In this document: positions 34,922-45,001 of the stretch, in pieces
How the letters are laid out: each line of letters opens with the position of its first letter
Numbering within the stretch: the stretch's first letter is position 1
NCBI GenBank assembly: GCA_002841355.1
Contig: PHFB01000001.1
Span: 1 to 64,000, forward strand
DNA: 64,000 bases
Source of the DNA: Actinobacteria bacterium HGW-Actinobacteria-1
GTDB lineage: Bacteria; Actinomycetota; Coriobacteriia; Anaerosomatales; Anaerosomataceae
Reading direction: 5' to 3'
Program-made: the position numbers and the translations under genes
The notes under the pieces: model-generated
Database searches by the model: none
The model's input: only the letters and a program-made list of their open reading frames with translations
What the model was told of the DNA's origin: nothing

Positions 34922-37027
34922 ATGGCTAATTGGATCGCCTGGTTCGCACCCATCGCCGCCGTTATCGGTGTCGCTGTGGCTGCCTACCTGGGCTCCTGGG
35001 TCCTCAAGCAGGATCCGGGCAACGAGAAGATGCAGGAGATCTCCAAGGCGACCCAAGAGGGCGCCATGGCATTCCTCCTGCGCGAGTACCGCGTGCTTGT
35101 CATCTTCGCCGCGGTCGTGTTCCTGATTCTCGGCGTTGCCGTGAACTGGCTCACGGGTATCGCGTTCCTCACGGGTGGTATCCTTTCCGCCGCCGCCGGC
35201 TTCTTCGGCATGTACATCGCGACGCGCGCCAACTCGCGCACCGCGCAGGCTGCCACCGTGGGTATCGCCAAGGCGCTCAACGTGGCGTTCCGCTCGGGTC
35301 TCATGATGGGCCTCACCGTCGCCAGCTTCGGCCTCGGCGGTCTGAGCCTCTGGGCCATCTTCCTGCTCGTGACCGGCACGAACCCGGCCGCCAACGCCGA
35401 GATCGTCAACGGCTTCGCCATGGGTGCCAGCTCGATCGCGCTCTTCGCGCGTGTCGGCGGCGGCATCTACACCAAGGCTGCTGACGTGGGCGCCGACCTG
35501 GTCGGTAAGGTCGAGGCCGGTATCCCCGAGGACGATCCTCGCAACCCCGCCGTCATCGCTGACAACGTCGGCGACAACGTGGGCGACGTGGCCGGCATGG
35601 GCGCCGACCTCTTCGAGAGCTACGTGGGCTCGATCCTCGCCCCGATGGTTCTCGCTATCAGCCTCTGGTTCACCGCAGGCGGCGCACGCAGCCTCGACCT
35701 GCAGTACGGCATCATCGCACCGCTGCTGATTGCCGCGTTCGGCATCATCATGTCGGTCATCGGCCTGTTCGCTGTCCGCGCCAAGGAAGGCGCGAACCTC
35801 CACAACGCGCTCAATATGGGCACCTACGTGGCGGCCGGACTCGAGGTCATCGCGATGTTCTTCCTGTTCTATCACTGGAGCACGCGCGGCGTTGAGCTTG
35901 CCGGCGTCGACACCAGTGCCCGTCTGTGGTTCTTCGGCTCCGTGGTGCTCGGCCTTGCCGCCGGTATCGCTATCGGCAAGATCACCGAGTACTACTGCTC
36001 GGATCACTACGGCCCGGTGAAGAAGATCGCCGAGGCATCCGAGACCGGTGCGGCCACGAACATCATCCAGGGCCTCGGCACTGGTATGCTCTCGACCGCG
36101 CTGCCGATCCTCGTCGTGGGCGGCGCCATCCTCGGCGCGTACGCCATGGGTAACATGGCCGTTCCGGACAACAACCTCTCGGGCATCTACGGCATCGCAC
36201 TTGCCGCGCTCGGCATGCTCTCCATCACCGCTATCACGGTCGGCGTCGACGCGTACGGCCCGGTTGCCGACAACGCCGGTGGTATCGCCGAGATGGCGCA
36301 CATGGGCAAGGACATCCGCAAGATCACGGACAGCCTCGACTCGGTGGGCAACACCACCGCAGCCATCGCCAAGGGCTTCGCGATCGGCTCCGCCGGTCTC
36401 ACGGCTCTCGCGCTGTTCGTCGCGTTCCGCCAGTCGCTCTCGCTTGGCGGACTCAAGATCGATATGTCGCTTGAGAACCCGTACGTCATCGTCGGCCTCT
36501 TCGTCGGCGGTATGCTGCCGTTCCTGTTCGGCGCCCTCACGATGGGTGCCGTCGGCCGCGCGGCCTTCGCCATGATCGGTGAGGTCCGCCGCCAGTTCCG
36601 GGAGATCCCGGGCATCATGGAGGGCACCGGTCGTCCCGACTACGCCGCGTGCGTGGACATCTCGACCAAGGGCGCTCTCAAGGAGATGGTCGTTCCTGGC
36701 GCCATCGCCGTTGCAGTGCCGATCGTGGTCGGTATCCTCAACTTGTCGCTCCTCGCGGGTCTGCTCGCGGGCGCGCTCGTGACCGGCTTCCTGCTGGCCG
36801 TCTTCATGGCCAATGCGGGTGGCGCGTGGGATAACGCCAAGAAGTACATCGAGGGTGGCGAGCACGGCGGCAAGGGCAGCGATGCCCACAAGGCCGCAGT
36901 CGTTGGCGACACCGTTGGCGATCCGTTCAAGGACACCTCCGGCCCCGCGATGAACATCCTTATCAAGCTCATGACGGTCGTCTCGCTCGTCTTCGTGCCC
37001 CTGTTCCTCAAGGTGCACGGCGCGTAG
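34922..37027 (+). CDS. hppA: Membrane-bound ion-translocating pyrophosphatase
   Basis: A 701-residue polytopic pump (about 16 helices) that couples PPi hydrolysis to H+ and/or Na+ export. The PPi/Mg site is visible in [32 protein letters not shown] and near the C-terminus in [25 protein letters not shown] has Ala at 480 and Ala at 483, the pattern of K+-dependent enzymes; K+-independent ones have Lys and Thr there. Na+ versus H+ specificity cannot be decided by eye. ATG 34922 follows GGGAGAGG. It has its own promoter and a strong terminator. It would recover energy from PPi made by PPDK and biosynthesis. Confidence 0.97.
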   Translation: MANWIAWFAPIAAVIGVAVAAYLGSWVLKQDPGNEKMQEISKATQEGAMAFLLREYRVLVIFAAVVFLILGVAVNWLTGIAFLTGGILSAAAGFFGMYIATRANSRTAQAATVGIAKALNVAFRSGLMMGLTVASFGLGGLSLWAIFLLVTGTNPAANAEIVNGFAMGASSIALFARVGGGIYTKAADVGADLVGKVEAGIPEDDPRNPAVIADNVGDNVGDVAGMGADLFESYVGSILAPMVLAISLWFTAGGARSLDLQYGIIAPLLIAAFGIIMSVIGLFAVRAKEGANLHNALNMGTYVAAGLEVIAMFFLFYHWSTRGVELAGVDTSARLWFFGSVVLGLAAGIAIGKITEYYCSDHYGPVKKIAEASETGAATNIIQGLGTGMLSTALPILVVGGAILGAYAMGNMAVPDNNLSGIYGIALAALGMLSITAITVGVDAYGPVADNAGGIAEMAHMGKDIRKITDSLDSVGNTTAAIAKGFAIGSAGLTALALFVAFRQSLSLGGLKIDMSLENPYVIVGLFVGGMLPFLFGALTMGAVGRAAFAMIGEVRRQFREIPGIMEGTGRPDYAACVDISTKGALKEMVVPGAIAVAVPIVVGILNLSLLAGLLAGALVTGFLLAVFMANAGGAWDNAKKYIEGGEHGGKGSDAHKAAVVGDTVGDPFKDTSGPAMNILIKLMTVVSLVFVPLFLKVHGA

Positions 37028-37055
37028 CGCTTTCGCGTCACTGCTGTAGGGTAGA

Positions 37056-37091
37056 ATGCTCCCGGGTGCCGTTATCGGTGCCCGGGAGCAT
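37056..37091 (+). terminator. Strong hairpin terminator after hppA
   Basis: ATGCTCCCGGG (37056-37066) and CCCGGGAGCAT (37081-37091) form a perfect 11-bp stem. TGCCG/CGGTG extends it inward to 16 bp with two G-U pairs and a TTAT loop. It is followed by CGTCTTTG, a weak U-rich tail. It separates hppA from dnaG. A TAGAAT box at 37052-37057 abuts it and could be a -10 element for dnaG. Confidence 0.8.
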
Positions 37092-37114
37092 CGTCTTTGC
37101 CGAGAGGGGGTTCT

Positions 37115-38962
37115 GTGGGTCGCATTTCCGATGATGATGTCCAACGCGTTCGCGACGCCACAGATCTAGTCTCGCTTGTATCCGAGACGGTCGTCCTCAA
37201 GAAGAAGGGCCGCCTGTTCTGGGGGAACTGTCCCTTCCACGGCGAGAAGACGCCCAGCTTCAAGATCGATCCGGGCACGGATCTGTGGCATTGCTTCGGC
37301 TGCGGCCTGGGCGGTGACGCCTTCGGCTTCGTCATGCGCACCGAGAACCTCGACTTCCCCGATGCCGTCAGGCGTCTTGCCGATCGCGCGCACATCGAGA
37401 TCGTCGAGGAGGGTGGCGGCGGGCTGCCGGCCGGTCGCAAGGAACGCTTGATCGCGGCATGTGAAGCCGCTACCGACTTTTTCCACAAGAACCTCACGGC
37501 GGGAAAGAGCCCCGGCGCACAGCAGGCGCGGGAGTACCTCAAGCGCCGCGGCTTCGGAATCGACGTCGCCAAGCGCTGGCGTCTGGGCTTCGCGCCAAGC
37601 GGCCGAGACGAGATGACGCGCGCGCTGCTCGCGCAGGGCTTCACGCGCGAGGAGCTCGTCGAAGCGAACATCACGCTCGCCGTCGAGCGCGGCGCGCTCA
37701 AGGACCGCTTCTTCGGGCGCATCATGTTCCCGATCACCGACCTCTCCGGCCGCGTCATTGCGTTCGGTGGACGGGTGGTGGGCGAGGGGCACCCCAAGTA
37801 CCTCAACAGCAACGAGACGCCGATCTTCCACAAGTCGTCGAACATGTACGGCATCGACCGCGCGCGCAACGAGATCGTCACGAGCGGTACAGCGGTCGTG
37901 GTCGAGGGCTACACCGACGTCATCGCTCTTGCCGAACAGGGCATCGGCTTCGTGGTCGCCACGCTCGGCACTGCACTCACCGAGCGTCACGTGAAGCTGC
38001 TCGGACGCTTCGCCAAACGGGTCGTGTACCTCTTCGACGGTGATGAGGCCGGCCTCCGGGCTGCCAACCGCGCCGCCGAGTTCATCGATGCCACGGCTAC
38101 GCCCGAGGCGGGCAGCGCGCGGGTGGACCTCGGCGTGACCGTGATCCCGGACGGCATGGATCCAGCGGACTTCGTGAGCGCGAAGGGTGCCGAGGCGATG
38201 CGCGCGCTCATTGACGACGCGCAGCCGCTGTTGCGCTTCGTGATCGACCAGCGTATCTCGGCGCACGACTTGTCGCGGCCGGAAGGGAAGTCGGCAGCGC
38301 TGGCGGACGCGGTGCAGCCGCTTGCGGCGGTGCGCGGCTCGATCCTCGCACAGGAGTACGTGAGCTACATCGCCAGCCGGCTGCTCACCACGCCCGAGTT
38401 CGTACAGCGCGCGCTTGCAGGCGTGCAGGTGCAACGCACGCGCGCCGAGGAGCCCGAGACCGCTGCAGCGAGCGCGCCACTGGTGCCGCCGGTCATCGAC
38501 GACAACCAGTCCCGTGCGGAGCGCGAACTGCTCCGAACCGTGACGCTTGCGCCAAGCGTGCGCGCCGAGGCACGGGAATTGCTTTCGGAGGAGTTCGTGC
38601 TCGATGAAGGTCGTCGAGTGCTGCTCGGCTGGATTCTCGACGCTGGTGAGGCGACGAAGCAGGCGCTCTACGACGCCATCGTGGCCCGTGACAGAAACGT
38701 CGCAGAATCCCTGTCTGAGTGGTTGGTAGACGCTCCAGACGTGGAACAGATAGAATACGCGTTCCGGGAAATTTCGGTCCGCCTCAAGGAATTCGCCCTT
38801 GAGCGTCTAATCTTAGGTAAGAAAGCTGCACTTCGCGCGCTAGACGCTGCGCGAGACCAGGCTGAGTACGACGGACTATTTCGGGAGATCGTCAACTTGG
38901 AGCGTCAGCGCAATGCGTTGCGTTCCCGATCGATGAATCCTACTGACGGAAGAGTGGAGTGA
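37115..38962 (+). CDS. dnaG: DNA primase
   Basis: A 615-residue primase that makes RNA primers at the replication fork. The N-terminal zinc-binding domain reads [11 protein letters not shown] and [13 protein letters not shown]. The RNA-polymerase TOPRIM core contains [16 protein letters not shown] and [16 protein letters not shown]. The C-terminal region is helicase-binding in type. GTG 37115 is chosen because AGAGGGGG lies five bases upstream; a TTG at 37097 would include this site inside the gene. rpoD follows four bases downstream, the classic macromolecular-synthesis operon arrangement. Confidence 0.96.
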   Translation: MGRISDDDVQRVRDATDLVSLVSETVVLKKKGRLFWGNCPFHGEKTPSFKIDPGTDLWHCFGCGLGGDAFGFVMRTENLDFPDAVRRLADRAHIEIVEEGGGGLPAGRKERLIAACEAATDFFHKNLTAGKSPGAQQAREYLKRRGFGIDVAKRWRLGFAPSGRDEMTRALLAQGFTREELVEANITLAVERGALKDRFFGRIMFPITDLSGRVIAFGGRVVGEGHPKYLNSNETPIFHKSSNMYGIDRARNEIVTSGTAVVVEGYTDVIALAEQGIGFVVATLGTALTERHVKLLGRFAKRVVYLFDGDEAGLRAANRAAEFIDATATPEAGSARVDLGVTVIPDGMDPADFVSAKGAEAMRALIDDAQPLLRFVIDQRISAHDLSRPEGKSAALADAVQPLAAVRGSILAQEYVSYIASRLLTTPEFVQRALAGVQVQRTRAEEPETAAASAPLVPPVIDDNQSRAERELLRTVTLAPSVRAEARELLSEEFVLDEGRRVLLGWILDAGEATKQALYDAIVARDRNVAESLSEWLVDAPDVEQIEYAFREISVRLKEFALERLILGKKAALRALDAARDQAEYDGLFREIVNLERQRNALRSRSMNPTDGRVE

Positions 38963-38966
38963 CTGC

Positions 38967-40331
38967 GTGAGTCCTGCAGCCAAGAAGACCGACAAGACCG
39001 AGACCGCCGCTGCGCCCGCAAAGGCGAAGCCGAAGGCGAAAGCCAAGGTAGCGACGCTTCCCCCCGAACTCGATATCCCGGTCGTCAAGAACCTTGTCGT
39101 CGCCGGCAAGGCCAAGGGTAGCCTCACCGATGAGGAGATCCAGGCCGCGCTGTCCGATATCGACCTCACGGACGAGCAGTTCGAGAGCGTCTACACGCAC
39201 ATCCAGAAGAGCGGCGTCGACATCGTCGAGGACCCCATCCATCTTGCGGTGGACGATCCCGACCTCGTCGACGAGCTCGTCGAGCATACCGAGGACATCC
39301 CGGCCGACACCGATGACGATGCCGAGCCCGACGTCGAAGTCGCGGTCGCGAAGCCCGCAGCGAAGCGCAAGAAGCCGAAGCGCCGTGCGGATGCACATAC
39401 GCTTGCGCCGCTCACGAGCGACCCGGTGCGCATGTACCTCAAGGAGATCGGCAAGGTCCAGCTCCTCAATGCGCGCCAGGAAGTCGACCTCGCCAAGAAG
39501 ATCGAGGCCGGCGAGGAAGCTGCCGCGCGCCTGGAGGTCCTCGAGTCCGGTGCCGAGAAGATCGACCGCGTCGAGCTGCGTCGCCTGCGCCGCATCGAAG
39601 ACATCGGTCTGAACGCCAAGAAGCAGCTCGTGGAAGCGAACCTCCGCCTCGTGGTCTCGATTGCGAAGCGCTATGTGGGTCGCGGCATGCTCTTCCTGGA
39701 CCTCATCCAGGAGGGCAACCTCGGTCTGATCCGTGCCGTGGAGAAGTTCGACTACTCCAAGGGCTTCAAGTTCTCCACGTATGCCACCTGGTGGATCCGT
39801 CAGGCCATCACCCGCGCGATCGCGGACCAGGCCCGCACGATCCGCATCCCGGTGCACATGGTGGAGACCATCAACAAGCTCATCCGCGTGCAGCGCCAGT
39901 TGCTGCAGGAACTCGGGCGCGAGCCGCTTCCCGAGGAGATAGGCGAGAAGATGGACATGTCGGCCGAGCGGGTACGCGAGATCCTCAAGATCTCGCAGGA
40001 GCCTGTCTCGCTCGAGACGCCGATCGGCGAAGAAGAAGACTCACAGCTCGGCGACTTCATCGAAGACTCCGAAGCCGTTGTCCCGCCGGACGCCGCCAGC
40101 TTCTCGATGCTGCAGGAGCAGCTGACCCGCGTGCTCGACTCGCTTTCCGAGCGCGAGCGCAAGGTCATCGAGCTGCGCTTCGGTCTGGACGATGGGCACC
40201 CGCGTACGCTTGAAGAGGTCGGCCGGGAGTTCGGCGTGACCCGCGAGCGCATCAGGCAGATCGAGAGCAAGACGCTCTGCAAGTTGCGGCATCCGTCGCG
40301 GTCGAGCAAGCTCAAAGACTACCTCGAGTAA
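38967..40331 (+). CDS. rpoD: RNA polymerase principal sigma factor (RpoD/SigA type)
   Basis: A 454-residue group 1 sigma factor. The Lys/Ala-rich N-terminal extension ([18 protein letters not shown]) is followed by a region 1.1-like segment and an acidic stretch. Region 1.2 contains [16 protein letters not shown]. Region 2 has [20 protein letters not shown] and the -10-recognition part [17 protein letters not shown]. Region 4 is [23 protein letters not shown] start after GTGGAG. It would recognise the TTGaca/TAtaaT-type promoters predicted in this window. Co-operonic with dnaG. Confidence 0.97.
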   Translation: MSPAAKKTDKTETAAAPAKAKPKAKAKVATLPPELDIPVVKNLVVAGKAKGSLTDEEIQAALSDIDLTDEQFESVYTHIQKSGVDIVEDPIHLAVDDPDLVDELVEHTEDIPADTDDDAEPDVEVAVAKPAAKRKKPKRRADAHTLAPLTSDPVRMYLKEIGKVQLLNARQEVDLAKKIEAGEEAAARLEVLESGAEKIDRVELRRLRRIEDIGLNAKKQLVEANLRLVVSIAKRYVGRGMLFLDLIQEGNLGLIRAVEKFDYSKGFKFSTYATWWIRQAITRAIADQARTIRIPVHMVETINKLIRVQRQLLQELGREPLPEEIGEKMDMSAERVREILKISQEPVSLETPIGEEEDSQLGDFIEDSEAVVPPDAASFSMLQEQLTRVLDSLSERERKVIELRFGLDDGHPRTLEEVGREFGVTRERIRQIESKTLCKLRHPSRSSKLKDYLE

Positions 40332-40343
40332 GCGCGAAGCTTC

Positions 40344-40937
40344 CTAGCGGTTTGATTCCCGCGCTGCCAGCTCCTCGTTGAGGCGCCGTATCAGCGTGTC
40401 CTTCACGCCGACTTCGTCCGTGAGCAACTCGATCGCGGAGCGAAGCTCGGCGTTGGCGGTCTGCAGATCGGCCACCTTCTTCTCGAGCTTGCTCACGAGT
40501 CGGTCGTTGTACTCGCGCAGCACGCCGGTCTCGTCGGTCGCTTTCGGCTTGCCCGGGCGTTTGCCGCTCTTACTGGCGCGCTGGATATCCTCCACCGCAC
40601 GCACGAGCGAAGGGGAGTCCATCGGCTTGCGCAGGAACGCATCGGCGCCAAGCGTGAGCGCAAAGGATTCGTCGGCGTCTTCCACGTAGGTAGCCGTGTA
40701 GAAGACGAACGGGATGCCGCTCAGGCGGAAGTCCTGATGCCACTCGATGCACAGGCGGTACCCGTCCATGCGCGGCATGAGTATGTCGGTGATGACCATG
40801 TCCGGAGGATTGAGCCGCGCCTTGTCGAGCGCGTCCTGGCCGTCCGAGGCCGAGTCGACCTGATGGCCGCGAGCCGAGAACACCGATTCCATCAAGTAGC
40901 GTGACGGCGAATCGTCATCAACGACCAGCAACCGCAT
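40344..40937 (-). CDS. Response regulator, receiver plus coiled coil
   Basis: A 197-residue protein. Residues 1-125 form a receiver domain: the acidic pocket DDD (7-9), the phosphoacceptor D51 in VITDILMPRMDGY, and the conserved Lys in FLRKPMD. The rest has no DNA-binding domain. It is a basic linker (KSGKRPGKPKA) and a heptad-rich stretch (about 140-195: LEKKVADLQTANAELRSAI) predicted as a coiled coil. It is divergently placed from the sensor kinase at 41314 with a tRNA between, so pairing is possible but not shown. It probably acts through protein contacts. ATG 40937 follows GGGGGG. Confidence 0.87.
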   Translation of the reverse strand: MRLLVVDDDSPSRYLMESVFSARGHQVDSASDGQDALDKARLNPPDMVITDILMPRMDGYRLCIEWHQDFRLSGIPFVFYTATYVEDADESFALTLGADAFLRKPMDSPSLVRAVEDIQRASKSGKRPGKPKATDETGVLREYNDRLVSKLEKKVADLQTANAELRSAIELLTDEVGVKDTLIRRLNEELAARESNR

Positions 40938-41006
40938 CAGGAACCCCCCACAGGCCTCGTTTGCTCAGTAACGTGAGTATGCGCCGATTAAAGGCCCTGA
41001 AACAAG

Positions 41007-41033
41007 AGCACCCCCCGCAGAGCGGAGGGTGCT
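41007..41033 (-). terminator. Intrinsic terminator of tRNA-Asn
   Basis: On the minus strand AGCACCCTCCGC, loop TCT, GCGGGGGGTGCT form a 12-bp stem (one U-G pair), followed by CTTGTTTC. It begins 10 bases after the CCA end of the tRNA. Confidence 0.85.
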
Positions 41034-41043
41034 TGAAGGTCTG

Positions 41044-41119
41044 TGGCTCCTCGGGTAGGACTCGAACCTACAACCCTCCGGTTAACAGCCGGATGCTCTG
41101 CCAATTGAGCTACCGAGGA
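41044..41119 (-). tRNA. tRNA-Asn (anticodon GTT)
   Basis: A 76-base cloverleaf on the minus strand. The acceptor stem is TCCTCGG/CCGAGGA with discriminator G and an encoded CCA. The anticodon loop is CTGTTAAC with GTT, the Asn anticodon. The T arm is GTAGGTTCGAGTCCTAC. The D arm is AGCTCAATTGGCAGAGC. A TATAAT promoter lies upstream and a hairpin terminator downstream, so it is a single-gene unit. Confidence 0.97.
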
Positions 41120-41157
41120 ATCTGATCGTCGCCCGTTCGGCTCGGGCGCACCGACGC

Positions 41158-41187
41158 ATTATAGACGGAGCGCGCGCTTGGACGCAA
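41158..41187 (-). promoter_or_regulatory. Promoter of tRNA-Asn
   Basis: On the minus strand, TTGCGT (41182-41187), 18 bases, and a perfect TATAAT (41158-41163). The predicted start is about 30 bases before the tRNA 5' end. Confidence 0.7.
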
Positions 41188-41313
41188 CGGGCTGCGCGCG
41201 ATGTTTCCGTTGGTTGTCCACACGCTCCGTTCAGCAGAATGGCTCATTGCGGTGAACGTGCGTGATGTATACGCTGTGCCCCGAACTAAGTAAACCACGG
41301 GGGTGGGGGATCG

Positions 41314-42990
41314 GTGTCACAGAGCAAGGCCAACGGTAGCGAGGGCCACCAGCGAGCACGCATGTCCAAGACGCTGCTCGGTGTTGTGTCGGGCATGGTG
41401 CTCTCGTTCGTGGTGCTCTCTGGCGTCGCGGTCTTGGCGTATCTGGAGCAGGTGGACAGGGCCACCGACAACGCGACGGCCCACCTTCAGCGGGTCGCGA
41501 ATGGCAATGGCGCCGTCATCAAGTACTGGTATGCGGAGGGCGAGTCGGATATCCGCGTCCTGGGGTCGACGTCCCGAGTGCGTACCGAGTTCGAGCGGTA
41601 CCTGCAGGGTGACGGTGCTGCCGAGGAGTGGCTGCGGCTGCGCCTTGAGGCCGAGCGGGCTGCGCGCGACTACGTGAACATCACGCTCTTCGACACAAGC
41701 GGCAAGGCGCAGCTGGTCTTGGGTGAGGATTCTCCGGGGCACGTACAGGACCTCACCATGCATGCCGTGGAAGCGGCTGCTCTCACGAGCGGCACCGTCG
41801 TCGCATCGCATCCAGGCGAGGACGGCACATACCACGTGGCGTGGTTCGCTCCTCTGCGGATCGAGGAAGAGCCGGGTCATGAACGGACAACCGGCGTCGT
41901 GATGTTCGAGTCGGATATGAAGGCGTACCTCCAGCGCGTTTTCGCGCCGATTGATGACCCGTGGCCGACCACTCTTGCGCTACGGTTCGAGGACCGCGGC
42001 GACGCCTATGTGGCAGACACTTCAGGCGACTTCAGCTTCAGACTGCTTCGCAATGCGGAGTACCCCGACGTAGACGGCGTCAGCGCATCGGCGCCCATCG
42101 TGAACGACAGCTTCGCCGTGGTCGCGTGGGTTGCTCGGCAAGACATCCTCGATTCGCTCGCCTGGGAGCGTTGGACGATCGCCGGAGTCGACCTGCTCGT
42201 ATTCCTCACATTCGCCTCGTTCGTGTACGCGTACATCCGCTCGGATGCGAACCGGCGCAAGGAGATGCGTGCGAAGGAAGCCCTGCAGGATGCGCTTGAC
42301 ACCCAAGACCGGTTCCTCGCGAACGTCAGCCACGATCTGCGCACGCCGCTCAACTCCGTCATCGGGTTCTCGGGACTGCTCAAGCAGGGCCTACCCGGGC
42401 CGCTCAATGCCGAGCAGTACCGCCAGGTGTCGATGATCGAGGCTTCGGGCAAGCATCTGCTGGCGCTTGTGACGGATGTCCTTGACCTGTCGAAGCTCAA
42501 GGCGGGTGCCGAGGACGTGGATCCCGAGACGGTGCTTGCTGCCGATCTTGTCGCCTATGTCACCGAGCGTCTCGCACCCCAGGTGGCCGAGAAGGGCCTT
42601 ACGTGGGAGACGTCTGTCCCCGATGGGCTCGAGCTCATCACCGATCGACACCTTGCGCAGCGCGTTTTACTGAATCTGGGCGCCAATGCGGTGAAGTTCA
42701 CCGTGAACGGCGGCGTGAAGATATCCGTGACGCGCCGCCCCCACAACATGATCGCGTTCGCCGTAACCGACACCGGTCCCGGGATCGCCTACGGCACACA
42801 TCGCGAGATCATGCGTGAGTTCCGCCAGATGCATTCTCCCGGCGAAACGAAGCCTGAGGGCAGCGGTCTCGGACTGCCCATTTCCAGCAAGACCGCGGTG
42901 CTGCTTGGGGGCGAGATCGAGATCGACAGCACTCCCGGCCATGGTGCGACGTTCACGTTCGTCTTGCCCGCAGATGGTGCGGTATTATAG
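41314..42990 (+). CDS. Membrane sensor histidine kinase
   Basis: A 558-residue two-component sensor. TM1 is at about 24-45 and TM2 at about 287-308 (GVDLLVFLTFASFVYAYI), framing an extracytoplasmic sensing domain of about 240 residues (Cache-like by size and pattern; the ligand is unknown). HisKA follows with H340 in FLANVSHDLRTPLNS. The HATPase_c domain has the N box in LNLGANAVKFT, G1 VTDTGPGIA and G2 GSGLGLPIS. The start is GTG 41314 after GGGGGTGGGGG. No receiver or HAMP domain is obvious. The nearest response regulator is divergent at 40937. A tRNA and an amidase gene follow on the same strand. Confidence 0.92.
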   Translation: MSQSKANGSEGHQRARMSKTLLGVVSGMVLSFVVLSGVAVLAYLEQVDRATDNATAHLQRVANGNGAVIKYWYAEGESDIRVLGSTSRVRTEFERYLQGDGAAEEWLRLRLEAERAARDYVNITLFDTSGKAQLVLGEDSPGHVQDLTMHAVEAAALTSGTVVASHPGEDGTYHVAWFAPLRIEEEPGHERTTGVVMFESDMKAYLQRVFAPIDDPWPTTLALRFEDRGDAYVADTSGDFSFRLLRNAEYPDVDGVSASAPIVNDSFAVVAWVARQDILDSLAWERWTIAGVDLLVFLTFASFVYAYIRSDANRRKEMRAKEALQDALDTQDRFLANVSHDLRTPLNSVIGFSGLLKQGLPGPLNAEQYRQVSMIEASGKHLLALVTDVLDLSKLKAGAEDVDPETVLAADLVAYVTERLAPQVAEKGLTWETSVPDGLELITDRHLAQRVLLNLGANAVKFTVNGGVKISVTRRPHNMIAFAVTDTGPGIAYGTHREIMREFRQMHSPGETKPEGSGLGLPISSKTAVLLGGEIEIDSTPGHGATFTFVLPADGAVL

Positions 42991-43030
42991 GAACTCGCTG
43001 TTCGGCTGGCTGCTTGGCCCGTCGTCAGTC

Positions 43031-43105
43031 GGGCCCGTAGCTCAATGGTGGAGCAGGGGACTCATAATCCCTTGGTTGTAGGTTCGAATCCTACCGGGCC
43101 CACCA
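43031..43105 (+). tRNA. tRNA with CAT anticodon (Met, or Ile2 if lysidinylated)
   Basis: A 75-base cloverleaf: acceptor GGGCCCG/CGGGCCC, discriminator A and encoded CCA, D arm AGCTCAATGGTGGAGC, anticodon loop CTCATAA with CAT, and T arm GTAGGTTCGAATCCTAC. It has no initiator features (the 1:72 pair is normal G-C and there is no run of three G-C pairs closing the loop). It could be elongator tRNA-Met. The anticodon-arm context GGGGACTCATAATCCCTTGG also resembles tRNA-Ile2, whose CAT is modified to lysidine. The amino acid is therefore left open. Confidence 0.93.
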
Positions 43106-43134
43106 TCACAAACTGGCACCCTGGAGGTGCATTC

Positions 43135-44262
43135 TTGGCGATCGGTAGAGTTGCCCGGCGCGACAGGGCGAAGACACGACGCAAGCGGACGTACGTCATC
43201 CCGGTGGCGGCGATCGTGGTTCTCGCTATAGCCGCAATCGGCACCGGCGTCGCCCTTGGCGTTTTCCGAGCCGCCCCTGACGGCGTCGAGTCCGTAGAAG
43301 TCCCCGTTCCCACAGGAACACCCGCCACGTCCTTTGAGACGTCTCTGGCGGCCTCTCAGGACGCCAGTGGCACCGAGACGATGGTGGAAGTGCCGGATGT
43401 GCTCGGCAAGCCGTTGCAGGAAGCCGACATGCTCCTGGAGATCGCCGGCTTCACCGTGACGCACGTGGCGACGCCGGCGGGGGAGAGCGCGACCGGCACA
43501 GTGCTGGCGCAAGACCCGGCGTCCGGCTCGGTCATGGTCCGTGGCACGGTCATCACGCTCACGTACGCCGATGACGGAACCGGTATCGACCCAACCAGCA
43601 GCCGCAACAACCCGTCCGCAGCGGGGACGGGTCGCGTCTACGTTGTCTGCATCGATCCCGGACATCAGGACAAGGCGAACAACGAGGGCGAGCCGATAGG
43701 CCCGGGCTCCAAGACGCTCAAACCGAAGGTGACCGGTGGTGCCAGCGGCGCAGTCACCAAGCAGCATGAACCTGACTTTGCGCTCAAGGTCGCGAACCGC
43801 CTCAAGAAGCTCCTCGAGGACCAGGGCGTGAAGGTCGTCATGACGCGCACGACCGGCGCCGTGGACATCTCCAACGCGCAGCGTGCCGAGGTGGCGAATG
43901 CCGCAAACGCCGACCTCTTCATCCGCATACACGCCGACGGCAGCACCAACGGCGACATCCGCGGCCTGTCCACGCTCTACCCGGCGGGCAACGACTGGGT
44001 GAAGCCGATCACCGCCGAGAGCCTCAGCGCGGCCAAGCTCGTCCACAAGGAGCTGCTGCTCACAACCGGTGCGGTGGACCGAGGCATCGTCGAGCGCAAG
44101 GACATCGCGGGATTCAACTGGTCGAAGGTGCCCGCCATCATCGTGGAGTGCGGGTTCATGAGTAATCCGGTAGAAGACAAGCTCCTGGCAAGCGAGGCGT
44201 ACCAGGCCAAGCTTGCCGAGGGGATGACAGCGGGAATCATGACGTTTCTGAGGGGGGACTAG
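43135..44262 (+). CDS. N-acetylmuramoyl-L-alanine amidase with PASTA domain
   Basis: A 375-residue peptidoglycan hydrolase. A basic N-terminus and one membrane segment (about 21-43, VIPVAAIVVLAIAAIGTGVA) anchor it. A PASTA-like domain (about 83-150, VEVPDVLGKPLQEADMLLE) binds peptidoglycan. The amidase_3 domain (about 165-372) carries the zinc ligands H177 (CIDPGHQD), a Glu in KQHEPDF and the His in FIRIHADGS, plus the catalytic Glu in IIVECGFMSN. The start is TTG 43135, six bases after TGGAGGTG. It begins 29 bases after a tRNA, so both may come from one transcript. It cleaves the amide between MurNAc and the stem peptide. Confidence 0.92.
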   Translation: MAIGRVARRDRAKTRRKRTYVIPVAAIVVLAIAAIGTGVALGVFRAAPDGVESVEVPVPTGTPATSFETSLAASQDASGTETMVEVPDVLGKPLQEADMLLEIAGFTVTHVATPAGESATGTVLAQDPASGSVMVRGTVITLTYADDGTGIDPTSSRNNPSAAGTGRVYVVCIDPGHQDKANNEGEPIGPGSKTLKPKVTGGASGAVTKQHEPDFALKVANRLKKLLEDQGVKVVMTRTTGAVDISNAQRAEVANAANADLFIRIHADGSTNGDIRGLSTLYPAGNDWVKPITAESLSAAKLVHKELLLTTGAVDRGIVERKDIAGFNWSKVPAIIVECGFMSNPVEDKLLASEAYQAKLAEGMTAGIMTFLRGD

Positions 44263-44263
44263 C

Positions 44264-44948
44264 GTGGCCGAAGCGGGGGGTTTCGGCGCTGCGATCCGTA
44301 GGGGGGCGATCGCGGGGCTCATAGTCGTTCTCGTGGCAGGGGTCGGCATCGCCGTGTACGCGGCGACCGGTCATCCGCTGCCGGGGCAAGGCCGAAGCGA
44401 TGCGGGACGCGTTCTCATCATCGGTGCACTCACCGATGAGAACGGCGACCTTGTCGCCCAGGTGATTGCCGACGCGGATGCCGGCGCATCGATCGACGAC
44501 GTGCGCAGCGTGGACCCGTCGAGTCCGGTGACGATCGTGGGCACCAGCTACGGGCATCTGCTCGACAGCTACGCGTTCGGCGGCGGGGCGGCCGTGAGCA
44601 GCTCATACGCGCAACTCACCGGTGGCGATCCGCTACCGTTCATCGATTTGGGTCCCGAGGCACTGCGTGCAGCGATCACTGCGGCGGGCGGCGTACCACC
44701 TGTACACGTTCCCCGCAGGCGCGGTGACGGCGGATCCCGCCGAGTTCCGGGCGATTCTGAACGGGGCCGCGTACCTTGCGCCAGCACAGCGGAGCGACGT
44801 GCTGGCTCAGGCGGCTCGCATCGTGGCGGAGTTGGCGCGCACCTATCCCGGTGGTCTGGCTGCCGCGATCGAAGACGGAACGGTGGCAAGCGATCTCAAT
44901 GCCGAGGATGCAGAGGCTTTTGTGACCGGCCTCACAGAAGCCCGCTAG
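44264..44948 (+). pseudogene. Frameshifted LCP-like membrane protein gene
   Basis: A reading frame from GTG 44264 encodes a basic tail, a membrane segment (AIAGLIVVLVAGVGIAVYA) and LCP-like sequence: VLIIGA, SYAFGGGAAVSSSYAQLTGG and LGPEALRAAITAAGGV, like the LytR-CpsA-Psr core. Near 44694 the good coding sequence jumps frame by +1, continuing as AAYHLYTFPAGAV and ending at 44948. The first frame then becomes Arg/Gly-rich nonsense to 45031. The break lies in the repetitive stretch GCGGCGGGCGGCG, so either a one-base error or a real mutation would explain it. The Arg residues needed for LCP transferase activity are not seen. It starts two bases after the amidase stop. Confidence 0.7.
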
Positions 44949-45001
44949 CTGCGGCTTTCTTGCTTCAGAACGTACGCACGACGTGCCGATGTACCCAATG
45001 T

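Noticed and set aside
34892-37144. 750-codon minus-strand open frame opposite hppA
   Set aside because: It mirrors the hppA codons and extends over the terminator; composition is His/Asp/Glu/Arg-rich without any recognisable domain.
44622-44948. A separate gene in the second frame of the LCP-like locus
   Set aside because: Its first residues overlap the good part of the upstream frame and only its second half is sensible, so a frameshift within one gene explains it better than two genes.
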